A DNA stretch of 50,311 nucleotides from the NCBI RefSeq assembly GCF_001613225.1, contig NZ_BDBY01000338.1, positions 1-50,311 of the forward strand, written 5' to 3'. Below are positions 34,354 through 49,275 of this stretch, piece by piece (within the stretch, counting starts at the first letter, position 1; the number at the start of each line of letters is the position of its first letter). The notes under the pieces were generated by a model that did not search any database, was not told the origin of the DNA, and saw only the letters and a list, made by a program, of their open reading frames with translations. The position numbers were made by a program, and so were the translations under genes. This DNA comes from Nocardia pseudovaccinii NBRC 100343 (GTDB lineage Bacteria > Actinomycetota > Actinomycetes > Mycobacteriales > Mycobacteriaceae).

Positions 34354-35679
34354 GTGACGGATCGCGAATCGGAGAAGAAAACGCTACGCCGATCGGTCGC
34401 CGCCTCGGCGATGGGCAATGCCACCGAATGGTTCGACTATGGTGTCTACGCCGCGACCGCCACCTACCTCACCGACGCATTCTTCCCGGGCGAACTCGGC
34501 ACCCTCGGCACCATGCTCGGCTTCGCCATCTCATTTCTGCTGCGCCCGCTCGGCGGCATGGTCTGGGGACCGCTCGGCGATCGACTCGGCCGAAAAGTGG
34601 TGCTGGCCACCACAATTCTGTTGATGGCCGGTGCTACCGGATGCATCGGCCTGATCCCGACACATGCCCAGATCGGTTGGTTCGCACCGGTTCTGCTCAT
34701 CGCGCTACGCGTCGTGCAAGGCTTCTCGACCGGCGGCGAATATGGCGGTGCCGCAACGTATCTGGCCGAATGCGCCAGCGACCGCAAGCGCGGATTCCTC
34801 GGCAGCTTCCTGGAATTCGGCACCCTCGGCGGGTTCGTCGGCGGATCGGCGGTCGTGCTGCTGTGTCAGCTCGTCTTCGGTTCGGATGCGATGCACGACT
34901 GGGGGTGGCGCGTGCCGTTCCTGTTCGCGGTGCCGCTCGGCCTGATCGGCTGGTACCTGCGCTCGCATCTGAACGAGTCGCCCGTGTTCACCGAGGTGGC
35001 CGATAAACCGCACCCGCCGGGCGGCGTGTGGGAGGTGCTGACCACGTACCACCGCGAAACCCTGACGCTGATCGGCCTGGTGGTCGCCCTGAACGTGGTG
35101 AACTACACCCTGCTCACCTATCAGCCGACCTACCTGCAGAACACCATCGGCGTCGGCGAATCGACCACCACCGCGATGATGCTGATCGGGCAGTTGGTGA
35201 TGATGCTCGTGCTGCCGTTCTTCGGCAGGTTGTCCGACCGGGTGGGCCGCCGCCCGCTCTGGCTGGTCTCGCTGGTCGGACTCGCGATACTCGCGCTGCC
35301 CATGTACTGGCTGATGGGGCAGGGAACCGGTTGGGCCATAGCCGGATTCATCGTGCTCGGCCTGCTGTATGTCCCCCAGTTGGCGACGATCAGCTCGACC
35401 TTCCCGGCGATCTTCCCGACGCATGTGCGCTATGCGGGGTTCGCCCTCGGCTACAACATCTCCACCGCCGCATTCGGCGGCACCGCACCGCTGGTCAACG
35501 AGGCCGTGATCGAATCGACCGGCTGGTCGCTGTTCCCGGCCGCGTATATGGTGGGCGCCAGCCTGATCGGACTCGTCGCTTGGTCGTTCCTGCGCGAGAC
35601 CGCGGGAACCTCGTTGCGCGGCACCGTCGTTCCCGACGCGCAGCAAGTGACGCCACCGATCGCGGCACAGACGCTCTGA
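34354..35679 (+). CDS. MHS-family transporter (proline/betaine or organic acid:H+ symporter)
   Basis: A 441-residue 12-helix MFS protein of the metabolite:H+ symporter family. It has the hallmark start (AMGNATEWFDYGVYA), motif A (PLGDRLGRKVVL), RVVQGFSTGGEYGGAATYLAE and a second GRLSDRVGRRPLW. Relatives such as ProP import proline, betaine or dicarboxylates. GTG 34354 has GAGGAGG 5 nt upstream; the longer open frame is not used. A gap of 186 bp separates it from the Lnt-like gene. Confidence 0.9.
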   Translation: MTDRESEKKTLRRSVAASAMGNATEWFDYGVYAATATYLTDAFFPGELGTLGTMLGFAISFLLRPLGGMVWGPLGDRLGRKVVLATTILLMAGATGCIGLIPTHAQIGWFAPVLLIALRVVQGFSTGGEYGGAATYLAECASDRKRGFLGSFLEFGTLGGFVGGSAVVLLCQLVFGSDAMHDWGWRVPFLFAVPLGLIGWYLRSHLNESPVFTEVADKPHPPGGVWEVLTTYHRETLTLIGLVVALNVVNYTLLTYQPTYLQNTIGVGESTTTAMMLIGQLVMMLVLPFFGRLSDRVGRRPLWLVSLVGLAILALPMYWLMGQGTGWAIAGFIVLGLLYVPQLATISSTFPAIFPTHVRYAGFALGYNISTAAFGGTAPLVNEAVIESTGWSLFPAAYMVGASLIGLVAWSFLRETAGTSLRGTVVPDAQQVTPPIAAQTL

Positions 35680-35799
35680 ACCTGGGAATCTGCTGAGCGC
35701 ACACCCGTGCGAGTAGTGTCGGCATTGCCGACGGATTGCTGAATTCGCGCTCCGCGAGTCGGTAGCCGTGGGCAGACACCTATCGGATTGGAGACGCTC

Positions 35800-36150
35800 G
35801 TGCAGATTCAGGTCAACACCGGAAGCAATATCCACGGCGGCGCATCGCTGGCCGAGCGCGTGGAATCGACGCTCTCCTCGATACTCGACCGCTTCGGTGA
35901 GCAGCTCACCCGACTGGAAGTTCATCTGACCGATCTGAACGCCGACAAAGGCGGTCCGGACGATAAGCAGTGCGTACTGGAGGCCCGGATATCCGGTCAG
36001 CCTCCGGTCGCCGTAACCCACCGCGCGGCCACGGTCGAAGAGGCTTATACCGGCGCCGCCGACGCCATGGCGAACCTCCTCGACAGTCGCTTCGGCCGCC
36101 TGCATCAGACAAAAGGTGGCGAATCCATCAGGCACATGCACGTCGAATAA
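35800..36150 (+). CDS. Short HPF/RaiA-like ribosome-associated protein
   Basis: A 116-residue protein similar to the S30EA/sigma-54 modulation (HPF/RaiA) family: QIQVNTGSNIHGGASLAERVESTLSSILDRFGEQLTRLEVHLTDLN, then CVLEARISGQPPVAVTHRAATVEEAYTGAADAMANLLDSRFGRL. Such proteins bind idle ribosomes in stress. This one is shorter than the long HPF of actinomycetes and lacks the C-terminal dimer domain. GTG 35800 has GGAG 7 nt upstream; TTG 35788 is an unlikely alternative. Confidence 0.8.
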   Translation: MQIQVNTGSNIHGGASLAERVESTLSSILDRFGEQLTRLEVHLTDLNADKGGPDDKQCVLEARISGQPPVAVTHRAATVEEAYTGAADAMANLLDSRFGRLHQTKGGESIRHMHVE

Positions 36151-36322
36151 TAGACAACTTCGACCATATTCCCACCACTGGGAATCAGCATGCGATATCG
36201 GCGCAGCAGGTTACCCAGCCGCCCGCGGTCGTAACCATTCTCATAGGTAAGTCCGCTGCGCCCCGAATTTGTTGATACCGAACAGATTAAAAAGCCCACA
36301 CCGGCACGGAACTCGTGTGTAA

Positions 36323-36334
36323 TACCGATCGGTA
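36323..36334. promoter_or_regulatory. Palindrome upstream of an MFS gene, TetR operator candidate
   Basis: TACCGATCGGTA is a perfect 12-bp palindrome, 32 bp upstream of the transporter start. The form TACCGA-TCGGTA is typical of sites bound by TetR-family repressors (established pattern, not tested here). The transporter is followed by a TetR gene in the same operon, a standard self-regulated arrangement. Confidence 0.55.
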
Positions 36335-36366
36335 ACTGGTGTGTGGGGGCTGATGAGGGTCCGGTG

Positions 36367-38001
36367 ATGCATGTGAATGCCGTCGATATCGCGCCTCGAT
36401 CGGAGGGTCCGGTCAACCGTCGTCGTACGGGAGCTTTCTGGTTCGGTCTGGTGTTGACGGTGCTCGGCACCGGCCTGCACCTTCCGATGTATCTCATGGC
36501 GCGCGACATGGGCTATCGAATGGCGGGCATGCCGATGGACGGCGCCATGATCACCGGGATGATCCTGATCGTCATCGGCTTGGCCGTCACCACTTACGGC
36601 CTGTTCCCGCAGCGCGCGGTGCACGACACGGTGGCCGGGCTGCGGGTGCGCGCACTCGACGACGCCCCGATCAATCGCGTGCACGTGGTGCTGCTGCTGA
36701 TCATGGCCGCCGCGATCACCATCGACGTGATGAAGCCGACGACCCTGGCCTTCGTCGTTCCGGGTGTCGGCGCCGAATACCACTTGCGCACCCCGGCGAG
36801 CCCGCATCTGGACGCGCTACCGGTGGCGCTGCTGCCGCTGTCCGGTATCACCGGAACGGTGCTGGGGTCGTTCCTGTGGGGTTGGCTCGGTGACCGCATC
36901 GGCCGCAAGGCGGCGATCCTGCTGGCCGGAATCTTCTTTGTCGGAACCGCGATCTGCGGCGCCATGCCGAGCTTCGAGCTGAATGTCGCGATGTGCTTCA
37001 TCATGGGCCTGAGCGCGGGCGGGATGCTGCCGATTGCCTTCACGCTGCTCTCGGAGACCATCCCGGCGCGCCACCGCGGGTGGCTGCTGGTGCTGATCGG
37101 CGGCGATATCGCGGGGGCCTACGTCATCACCAGCTGGCTGTCCTCGACGATCGGCGAGACCTACGGCTGGCGCAGCATGTGGCTGATCGGCTTGCCCACC
37201 GGACTGTTGCTGGTGCTGCTGGTCCGCTGGATTCCGGAGTCGCCGCGGTTCCTGATGGCCATCGGCAGGCACCGCGAGGCCGAGGAGGTGCTGCGCACAT
37301 ACAACGCCGAGGTCATCGCGGTCGAGCAGCCGCAAGCCGCTGTCGAGGATGATCTGCGGGGCGGGTTCGGTCAGCTGCTGCGCCGTCCCTTCGCCGGAAT
37401 GACCATCGTGCTGGCGCTTTTGGGACTCGGGGTCGGACTGGTCACCTACGGCTTCCAGCTGTGGTTGCCGACGAATCTGCGCAGCCTCGGATTCACCGGC
37501 GTCACCGCCGACAAGATCCTGCGTGACTCCGCGCTGATCGGTTTCCCGCTGAACTTCCTGGTCGCCTACTGCTACCACCGCTCGACCAAATGGACGCTGA
37601 TCACGCTCAGCGCGCTGCTCGCCGTCGCGCTCGGCGGTTTCGTAGTCCTCGGTGACCACGTCGCCGACAACACCACGCTGCTGTATGCCCTTCTCGTGGT
37701 GCCGATCTGGGGTTCCAGCTCGGTGGTCGCGGTCATCGTCGCCTATGGCGCGGAGGTCTACCCGACCCGGATCAGGTCCCGCGGCAGCGGGGTCGCGGCG
37801 GCCATGACCAAGGCGGGCGGTGTGCTGGTCATCGCGCTGGTGGTGCTCGCCGTGGCCACGCCATCGATCACCGTGACCGCGCTGATCAGCGCGGCGCCGA
37901 TCGCGATCGCGGCGGTGGTGGCCGTCGGGTTCATCGTCGAAACCCGGCGCAAGCCATTGGAGGAGATCACCGCCGAGGAGTTGGGCGTCGCGGCGGCATA
38001 G
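36367..38001 (+). CDS. MFS transporter with extra N-terminal helix pair
   Basis: A 544-residue transporter. Two N-terminal hydrophobic helices (residues about 20-80, with an unusual Met-rich loop MGYRMAGMPMDGAM) precede a 12-helix MFS core. The core shows WGWLGDRIGRKAAILL (motif A), PESPRFLMAIGRHREAEEVL (sugar/organic-ion porter signature) and a second conserved loop near YPTRIRSRGSG. The TetR gene lies 27 bp downstream in the same operon. It may export or import the product or a precursor of the adjacent PKS cluster; this is inference. Confidence 0.85.
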   Translation: MHVNAVDIAPRSEGPVNRRRTGAFWFGLVLTVLGTGLHLPMYLMARDMGYRMAGMPMDGAMITGMILIVIGLAVTTYGLFPQRAVHDTVAGLRVRALDDAPINRVHVVLLLIMAAAITIDVMKPTTLAFVVPGVGAEYHLRTPASPHLDALPVALLPLSGITGTVLGSFLWGWLGDRIGRKAAILLAGIFFVGTAICGAMPSFELNVAMCFIMGLSAGGMLPIAFTLLSETIPARHRGWLLVLIGGDIAGAYVITSWLSSTIGETYGWRSMWLIGLPTGLLLVLLVRWIPESPRFLMAIGRHREAEEVLRTYNAEVIAVEQPQAAVEDDLRGGFGQLLRRPFAGMTIVLALLGLGVGLVTYGFQLWLPTNLRSLGFTGVTADKILRDSALIGFPLNFLVAYCYHRSTKWTLITLSALLAVALGGFVVLGDHVADNTTLLYALLVVPIWGSSSVVAVIVAYGAEVYPTRIRSRGSGVAAAMTKAGGVLVIALVVLAVATPSITVTALISAAPIAIAAVVAVGFIVETRRKPLEEITAEELGVAAA

Positions 38002-38028
38002 CAAGGACGAGCACTGCTAGGTGAGGTA

Positions 38029-38736
38029 ATGATCGACACTGCAACTGCGCTGGAGCCCGCACTAACCGGCTCGATGCGCGATCGCCTGATAGCGGCCACA
38101 GTTCAACTCATCTCGACGGAAGGACTCGCCTCGTTGACCGTGCGTCGCGTGGCGCGGATATGCGGGGTCTCGACCATGGCGATCTACTCCAACTTCAGCG
38201 GTATGCCGGGCTTGATCCAGGCGGTCGGCTCGGAAGGTTTCGCGCAATTGGTCGCGCGGCTGGCCGAATGCGAGGTCAGCGACGATCCGATCGCCGAAAT
38301 CCTGGTGCTCGGCTTCATCTTTCGGGATGAGGCGGTGCGCAAACCCGAACTGTTCCGGCTGATGTTCGCCACCGAGTCGCCGAAGGCCGAGGTGAAGGTG
38401 CACCGCGGCAATGTGCTGGCCGATGGCAGCGATTCCGACTTCGAGAACTTCGCGGAGAGCTTCGATTTCGTGGTGCGCGCGACCCGGCGGGCGCTGGAGG
38501 CGGATCTGTTGCACAGCGCGAACGAGCGCTCGGCCGCTGCGCAGTTCTGGACCGGGCTGTACGGGTTCGTCCAGTTGGATATGGCCGGGCTGTATGGCGA
38601 TCAAGGCGTGGCGGAGGTGCTCTTGCCCTCGATCGTCAACATCCTGATCGGCATGGGTGCCGAACGCGCGACGATCGAGCGGTCGGTGGCGCGTGCCCTC
38701 GAGCAGGTCACCGCGCTGACCGGCTCGCACACGTGA
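38029..38736 (+). CDS. TetR-family transcriptional regulator
   Basis: A 235-residue TetR protein. The helix-turn-helix is MRDRLIAATVQLISTEGLASLTVRRVARICGVSTMAIYSNFSGMPGLI. The C-terminal half is an all-helical ligand domain. ATG 38029 follows AGGTGAGGTA. The gene abuts the SnoaL-like gene tail-to-tail, with stops at 38736 and 38737. It is a candidate repressor of its own operon through the palindrome at 36323 and, less certainly, of the PKS promoter array at 39295-39437. Confidence 0.85.
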   Translation: MIDTATALEPALTGSMRDRLIAATVQLISTEGLASLTVRRVARICGVSTMAIYSNFSGMPGLIQAVGSEGFAQLVARLAECEVSDDPIAEILVLGFIFRDEAVRKPELFRLMFATESPKAEVKVHRGNVLADGSDSDFENFAESFDFVVRATRRALEADLLHSANERSAAAQFWTGLYGFVQLDMAGLYGDQGVAEVLLPSIVNILIGMGAERATIERSVARALEQVTALTGSHT

Positions 38737-39276
38737 TCAGCCACGGAGTTTGACCGCGAGGCGCTGGGCGCGGGCCATGGCTCGCTCGGCGAAACCGTTG
38801 CGCTTGGGCAGCAATTCGAGTTGTAGCAGCAGCTCGTTCAGATCCCAGGTGGCTTTGCTGCGCCAGATGAGTCCGGAGCGGAACTGCCAGATGTCGACCA
38901 CGAACAGGTCGAATTTCTTGTTGGTGCCTGCGAATCCGGGCGGATCGATCATGCCGAGGTGGGTGCCCGTCATTCGCCACGGCACGATCGCCGCCATTGT
39001 GTCCGCGGTGACGACCGGCTCGAAGACGGTGGTGTAGTTGACATCTGGGAATGCCCGCTTGGTGTCGTGGACGAACTTCGCGACCCCGGCCCGGCCGATG
39101 ATCAGCTCTCCCTCGGACGGGTCCAGCCAGCGGGTGTCCTCGGTGACGCAGGCCGCCACCGCGTCGCCGTCGCCGGTGTTCCACCCGGCGATGTAGCGCT
39201 CGACGAACTCGCGCAGCCAGCCGGTGTCCTCGATGGGCTCGGCGGCCGGGTCGAGTGCGAATTCACCAGAGTTCAT
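38737..39276 (-). CDS. SnoaL-like (NTF2-fold) ester cyclase/hydroxylase-family protein
   Basis: A 179-residue NTF2-fold protein of the SnoaL-like group: FVERYIAGWNTGDGDAVAACVTEDTRWLDPSEGELIIGRAGVAKFVHDTKRAFPD, then FEPVVTADTMAAIVPWRMTGTHLGMIDPPG. Members include polyketide cyclases and many uncharacterised stress or lipid-related proteins. ATG 39276 is used; a GTG three codons upstream is possible. It is divergent from the PKS across the operator array, so it is probably co-regulated and may act on the PKS product. Confidence 0.8.
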   Translation of the reverse strand: MNSGEFALDPAAEPIEDTGWLREFVERYIAGWNTGDGDAVAACVTEDTRWLDPSEGELIIGRAGVAKFVHDTKRAFPDVNYTTVFEPVVTADTMAAIVPWRMTGTHLGMIDPPGFAGTNKKFDLFVVDIWQFRSGLIWRSKATWDLNELLLQLELLPKRNGFAERAMARAQRLAVKLRG

Positions 39277-39293
39277 GGCCGACACCGTACTTG

Positions 39294-39438
39294 GATAACA
39301 ATGTCATGGAATCGAATTACATTGTTATTCGAACCCATGACATTGTTATTCTTCGAGTCCGCTGTGAAGTGCGCCGACGTATAACAGCGTCAGCCTCGGC
39401 AATAACAATGTCATGACCTGTCCGATAACACTGTAATT
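39294..39438. promoter_or_regulatory. Phased array of a 13-bp pseudo-palindrome in the PKS promoter
   Basis: The motif ATAACAnTGTMAT occurs at 39295-39307 (+), 39316-39328 (-), 39337-39349 (-), 39402-39414 (+) and 39425-39437 (+), with a degenerate copy at 39381-39393 (+). Starts at 39295, 39316 and 39337 are exactly 21 bp apart, as are 39381 and 39402; the last interval is 23 bp. Twenty-one base pairs is two helical turns, so bound dimers would lie on one face. The array fills the gap between the SnoaL-like start and the PKS. Confidence 0.8.
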
Positions 39439-39561
39439 TCACCATATGGACCTCAATCGGCCCTCGTTGCAACAGGTTTCAGTCATTTTGCGCTGCCGAT
39501 CGAATATCGAAAGTAAGCTGCCTACCGTTCAATGCTCAGGGTAGAAATCGAGGACTGCGCA

Positions 39562-45879
<6,318 letters not shown>

Positions 45880-45889
45880 GGACTACTGC

Positions 45890-47269
45890 ATGACAACTGA
45901 GAGCATCGATCCCCGTGCGCTCGCCCGTGCCCTGATGGCCAAGCACGATGCGGGCAACGGTTCGAGCACCGCGACGGCGCCGGGACCCGAACGCGGTGCG
46001 GCCGAAGTACGGACCGCTCGCGGCCCGAGCCTGCAGACCTCCTTCCGTGATCATCCGGGCGTGCTCGAGGCCAACGAGAAATTCGCCGCCTTCGACACCT
46101 GGACGCGCGAAGCCGGTGTGCTCAATCCCTACTACCTGCCGCACGACGGCATCAGCGGGGCGGTGACCAGCTTCGCGGACCGGGACATGCTGAACTTCAG
46201 CAGTTTCGGCTATCTGGACCTGGCCGCCGAGCCGCGCGTGCATGCCGCGGCCATTGCCGCGATCGGCCGCTTCGGGACATCCGCGGCCGCGGTCCGGATG
46301 GTCGCGGGGGAGCTACCGCTCTACGGTGAGCTGGAACGCGAGCTAGCGCGGATCTACGACACCGAGGCCGCCATTGTGACGGCCAGTGGCTTCCTCACCA
46401 ATGCGGCGGCCGTCGCCTTCCTGCTCGGAAAGCGCGATATCGCGGTCTGCGACTCACTGATCCACAACAGCATCGTCTCCGGTACCGAATGGGCGGGCTG
46501 CAAACGCGTCACCTTCCGGCACAACGATCCCGAATCGCTGGACGCGATCCTGGCGATGTCGCGGCGCAGCTTCGATCGGGCCCTGGTGCTGATCGAGGGC
46601 GTGTACAGCATGGACGGCGATGTGGTCCGGCTGCCCGAAATCATCGAGGTGGCAAGGAAATACGACTGCTCGATCATGATCGACGAGGCGCATTCGTTCG
46701 GTGTCCTCGGCGAGCGCGGGCTCGGCGCGCGTGAGCTGTTCGATCTGCCCGGCGATGCGGTCGATGTCTGGATGGGCACGCTGTCGAAAGCGCTCGGCAG
46801 CGTCGGCGGCTACCTGGCGGCCAATCGCGAACTCGTCGAAGGGTTCAAATACTCCGCCGCTGGTCTGAGCATGTACACGGCCTCACCCGCGCCGTCCGCG
46901 GCGGCGGCGGCACTGGAGGGCCTTGCCGTGCTGCACGACGAGCCGCAACGCGTCGCGGCACTGCGGCACAACGCCGAGTACTTCCATTGCCGGGCCCGCG
47001 AACTCGGCTTCGACACCGGCAACGGCCAGGCCACACCGATCACCCCGATCATCACCGGCGCGAACGAACCCGCGGTGCGCGCCTCGATGGAACTGCTGGA
47101 GCGCGATGTGATGGCCAATGCCATCGGGCATCCGGTGGTCCCCGAGGGCGAGGCGCGATTGCGGTTCTTCATCAACTGCCGTCATACCGAGGCGCAGCTC
47201 GATCACGCATTGGACACCCTGCGGTCGGTGTTCGACGGTCTCACCACGGAAGAGAGTCCCCACTCGTGA
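45890..47269 (+). CDS. Alpha-oxoamine synthase (PLP-dependent)
   Basis: A 459-residue fold-type I PLP enzyme of the AONS/serine palmitoyltransferase family, which joins an amino acid to an acyl thioester with loss of CO2. Residues recognised are His192 (DSLIHNSI, stacks on PLP), Asp265 and His268 (IDEAHSFG), and Lys300 (GTLSKALGSVGG, Schiff base). An N-terminal extension of about 85 residues (to YYLPHDGISG) is longer than in biotin synthesis enzymes and may dock to the PKS acyl carrier. ATG 45890 follows the PKS by 10 bp, with GAGGA just before it. It probably releases the PKS chain as an alpha-amino ketone. The amino acid used cannot be read from the sequence. Confidence 0.9.
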   Translation: MTTESIDPRALARALMAKHDAGNGSSTATAPGPERGAAEVRTARGPSLQTSFRDHPGVLEANEKFAAFDTWTREAGVLNPYYLPHDGISGAVTSFADRDMLNFSSFGYLDLAAEPRVHAAAIAAIGRFGTSAAAVRMVAGELPLYGELERELARIYDTEAAIVTASGFLTNAAAVAFLLGKRDIAVCDSLIHNSIVSGTEWAGCKRVTFRHNDPESLDAILAMSRRSFDRALVLIEGVYSMDGDVVRLPEIIEVARKYDCSIMIDEAHSFGVLGERGLGARELFDLPGDAVDVWMGTLSKALGSVGGYLAANRELVEGFKYSAAGLSMYTASPAPSAAAAALEGLAVLHDEPQRVAALRHNAEYFHCRARELGFDTGNGQATPITPIITGANEPAVRASMELLERDVMANAIGHPVVPEGEARLRFFINCRHTEAQLDHALDTLRSVFDGLTTEESPHS

Positions 47270-49275
47270 AATTGCCGGTCAGTTCTTCTCTGTTGCGAAA
47301 AGCGTTGGTGCCATTGGCATCGGTGACGCTGATGGCGGTGCTGTTCGTACCGGCCCACTCGGCCATGATCGCCCCGGTCGAGACCGATCCGAACAGTCCG
47401 CTGGCGAGCCGGTTCCATTTCACCGAGATGCCGATCGCGCTGCCACCGGGGCTGCCCGAGCGCAAGATCCGGCATATCGAGCCACGGTACGAGCACGTCG
47501 TCGCGTGGATGTCCTCGGTCAACTCCGCGGCCGCGATCAACGATATCGACGGCAACGGCCGTGCCGATGATCTCTGTCTGGTCGATTCCCGATCCGACAC
47601 GGTGATCGTGACGCCGACGCCGGACAGCGACACCAGCCGCTACGCACCGTTCGTACTCGATCCGGCGCCGCTGCCGACCGACGACCGGATGGCCCCGACC
47701 GGCTGTGTCCCAGGCGATTTCGACCACTCCGGGCGCATCGGTCTGATGGTGTACTACGGCGGCCGCACCCCGATCCTGTACCTGCCGCGCGCGGGAGCCA
47801 AGCATCTTGACAACAAGGCATTCCGGCCGGTGGAAATGGTGGAGCCGCCTGCCACCAAGGACGGCAGCTATCAGGGTGCGCGCTGGTTCACCCTGGCCGC
47901 CTCCGTCGCCGACTTCGACGGTGACGGCAACCCGGACGTCTACCTCGGAAACTATTTCCCGGACAGCGATTTCATCGGGCCCGACGGTCAGCACAGCCTG
48001 ACCCTGAACGAATCGTTCTCCAAAGCGACCAATGCCGGGACCGACCGCGTCCTTACCTTCCAGCAGGGCACCGGCGGTGCCGAACCGACCGCAATGTACC
48101 GCGAGGTGGTCGACGCGCTCCCGGAAGGGAAGGCGAACGGCTGGACGTTGGCATCGGCCACCCAGGACCTCACCGGCGACCAACTACCCGAGCTGTATGT
48201 CGCCAACGATATGGGCCCGGATCGCCTGTTCGTGAACAAGTCGACACCGGGACACATCAGCTTCGGCCTGGCCGAAGGCGAGCGCGGTCCGACGGATCCG
48301 AAGTCCTTTGTGCTCGGCCATGATTCTTTCAAGGGCATGGGCGCGGACTTCGCCGATCTCGATGGCGACGGTATGCCCGATCTGTTCGTCAGCAATATCG
48401 CGCAGCGCTGGGGCATCGTCGAAGCGAACCTCGCCTTCTACAACACCGCGGCCGATCCGAAACAAGCCGCGGCGCGATTGGAGTCGGGTATCGCCCCGTT
48501 CGAGAACCGGGCCGTGGAGAAGGGCATCGCCTGGGACGGCTGGTGCTGGGATACCAAGGTCGCCGACTTCGACAACAGCGGCCGACCGCAGATCGTGCAG
48601 AGCAACGGCATGTTCAAGGGTTCGAGCACGCGTTGGCCGCAGGTGCAGGAAATGGCCACGATGAACGACGACTTCAGCAAGTACCCGTGGGCCTGGCCGA
48701 AGTTCACCGAGGAATCGGACCTGGCGGGCAATAACCGGATCGGCTTCTTCGCCCAGGACGACAGCGGCAAGTTCACCAATATTTCGCCCGCCCTGGACAC
48801 CTTCGCGGCGACACCCACCCGCGGCATCGCGGTCGGTGACTCGACCGGAACCGGCAACCTAAGCTTCGCGGTCGCCAGACAGTGGGAAGCACCGGTCTTC
48901 TACCACAACGACGCACCGCGTCCCGGGCAGTACCTCGGCCTGCGACTGTTGACCCCACCGACCACCGCTGCCGCGGGCGAGGCAACGGTCGCAGGCAAGC
49001 CGGTGCTCGGGTCTCCGGCCCTCGGCGCCGAAGTCACCGTGACGATGCCGGACGGCAAAACCCATGTGGCACAGGTCGACGGCGGCAGTGGGCACGCGGG
49101 TAAACGGTCCACCGATATCCACCTCGGACTCGGCGATATCGATCCCACTACCGCGCTGCCGGTGCAACTCGCGTGGCGCGATAACCATGGCGGCGTGCAC
49201 ACCCAGCAGCTGCAGCTGCAACCGGGGCAACACACCCTCGTTCTCGACTCCGATGCCCGGGAGGTGCACCAGTGA
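47266..49275 (+). CDS. unbV: Secreted UnbV/ASPIC-type protein with VCBS/FG-GAP repeats
   Basis: A 669-residue protein with a signal peptide (basic start, hydrophobic residues 13-30, AHSA). Several Ca-binding VCBS/FG-GAP beta-propeller motifs follow: NDIDGNGRAD (about 92), ADFDGDGNPD (about 215), ADLDGDGMPD (about 363) and a weaker DFDNSGRPQ (about 432). The C-terminal ASPIC/UnbV segment is LGAEVTVTMPDGKTHVAQVDGGSG (about 587-612). UnbV is a conserved accessory protein of enediyne clusters with no established reaction. GTG 47266 overlaps the synthase stop as GTGA, so the genes are coupled. It should act outside the membrane or in the wall. Confidence 0.85.
   Translation: MKLPVSSSLLRKALVPLASVTLMAVLFVPAHSAMIAPVETDPNSPLASRFHFTEMPIALPPGLPERKIRHIEPRYEHVVAWMSSVNSAAAINDIDGNGRADDLCLVDSRSDTVIVTPTPDSDTSRYAPFVLDPAPLPTDDRMAPTGCVPGDFDHSGRIGLMVYYGGRTPILYLPRAGAKHLDNKAFRPVEMVEPPATKDGSYQGARWFTLAASVADFDGDGNPDVYLGNYFPDSDFIGPDGQHSLTLNESFSKATNAGTDRVLTFQQGTGGAEPTAMYREVVDALPEGKANGWTLASATQDLTGDQLPELYVANDMGPDRLFVNKSTPGHISFGLAEGERGPTDPKSFVLGHDSFKGMGADFADLDGDGMPDLFVSNIAQRWGIVEANLAFYNTAADPKQAAARLESGIAPFENRAVEKGIAWDGWCWDTKVADFDNSGRPQIVQSNGMFKGSSTRWPQVQEMATMNDDFSKYPWAWPKFTEESDLAGNNRIGFFAQDDSGKFTNISPALDTFAATPTRGIAVGDSTGTGNLSFAVARQWEAPVFYHNDAPRPGQYLGLRLLTPPTTAAAGEATVAGKPVLGSPALGAEVTVTMPDGKTHVAQVDGGSGHAGKRSTDIHLGLGDIDPTTALPVQLAWRDNHGGVHTQQLQLQPGQHTLVLDSDAREVHQ

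Noticed and set aside
39446..39544. A 32-codon frame upstream of the PKS as a leader peptide
   Set aside because: No ribosome binding site and no attenuator-like structure; chance is sufficient.
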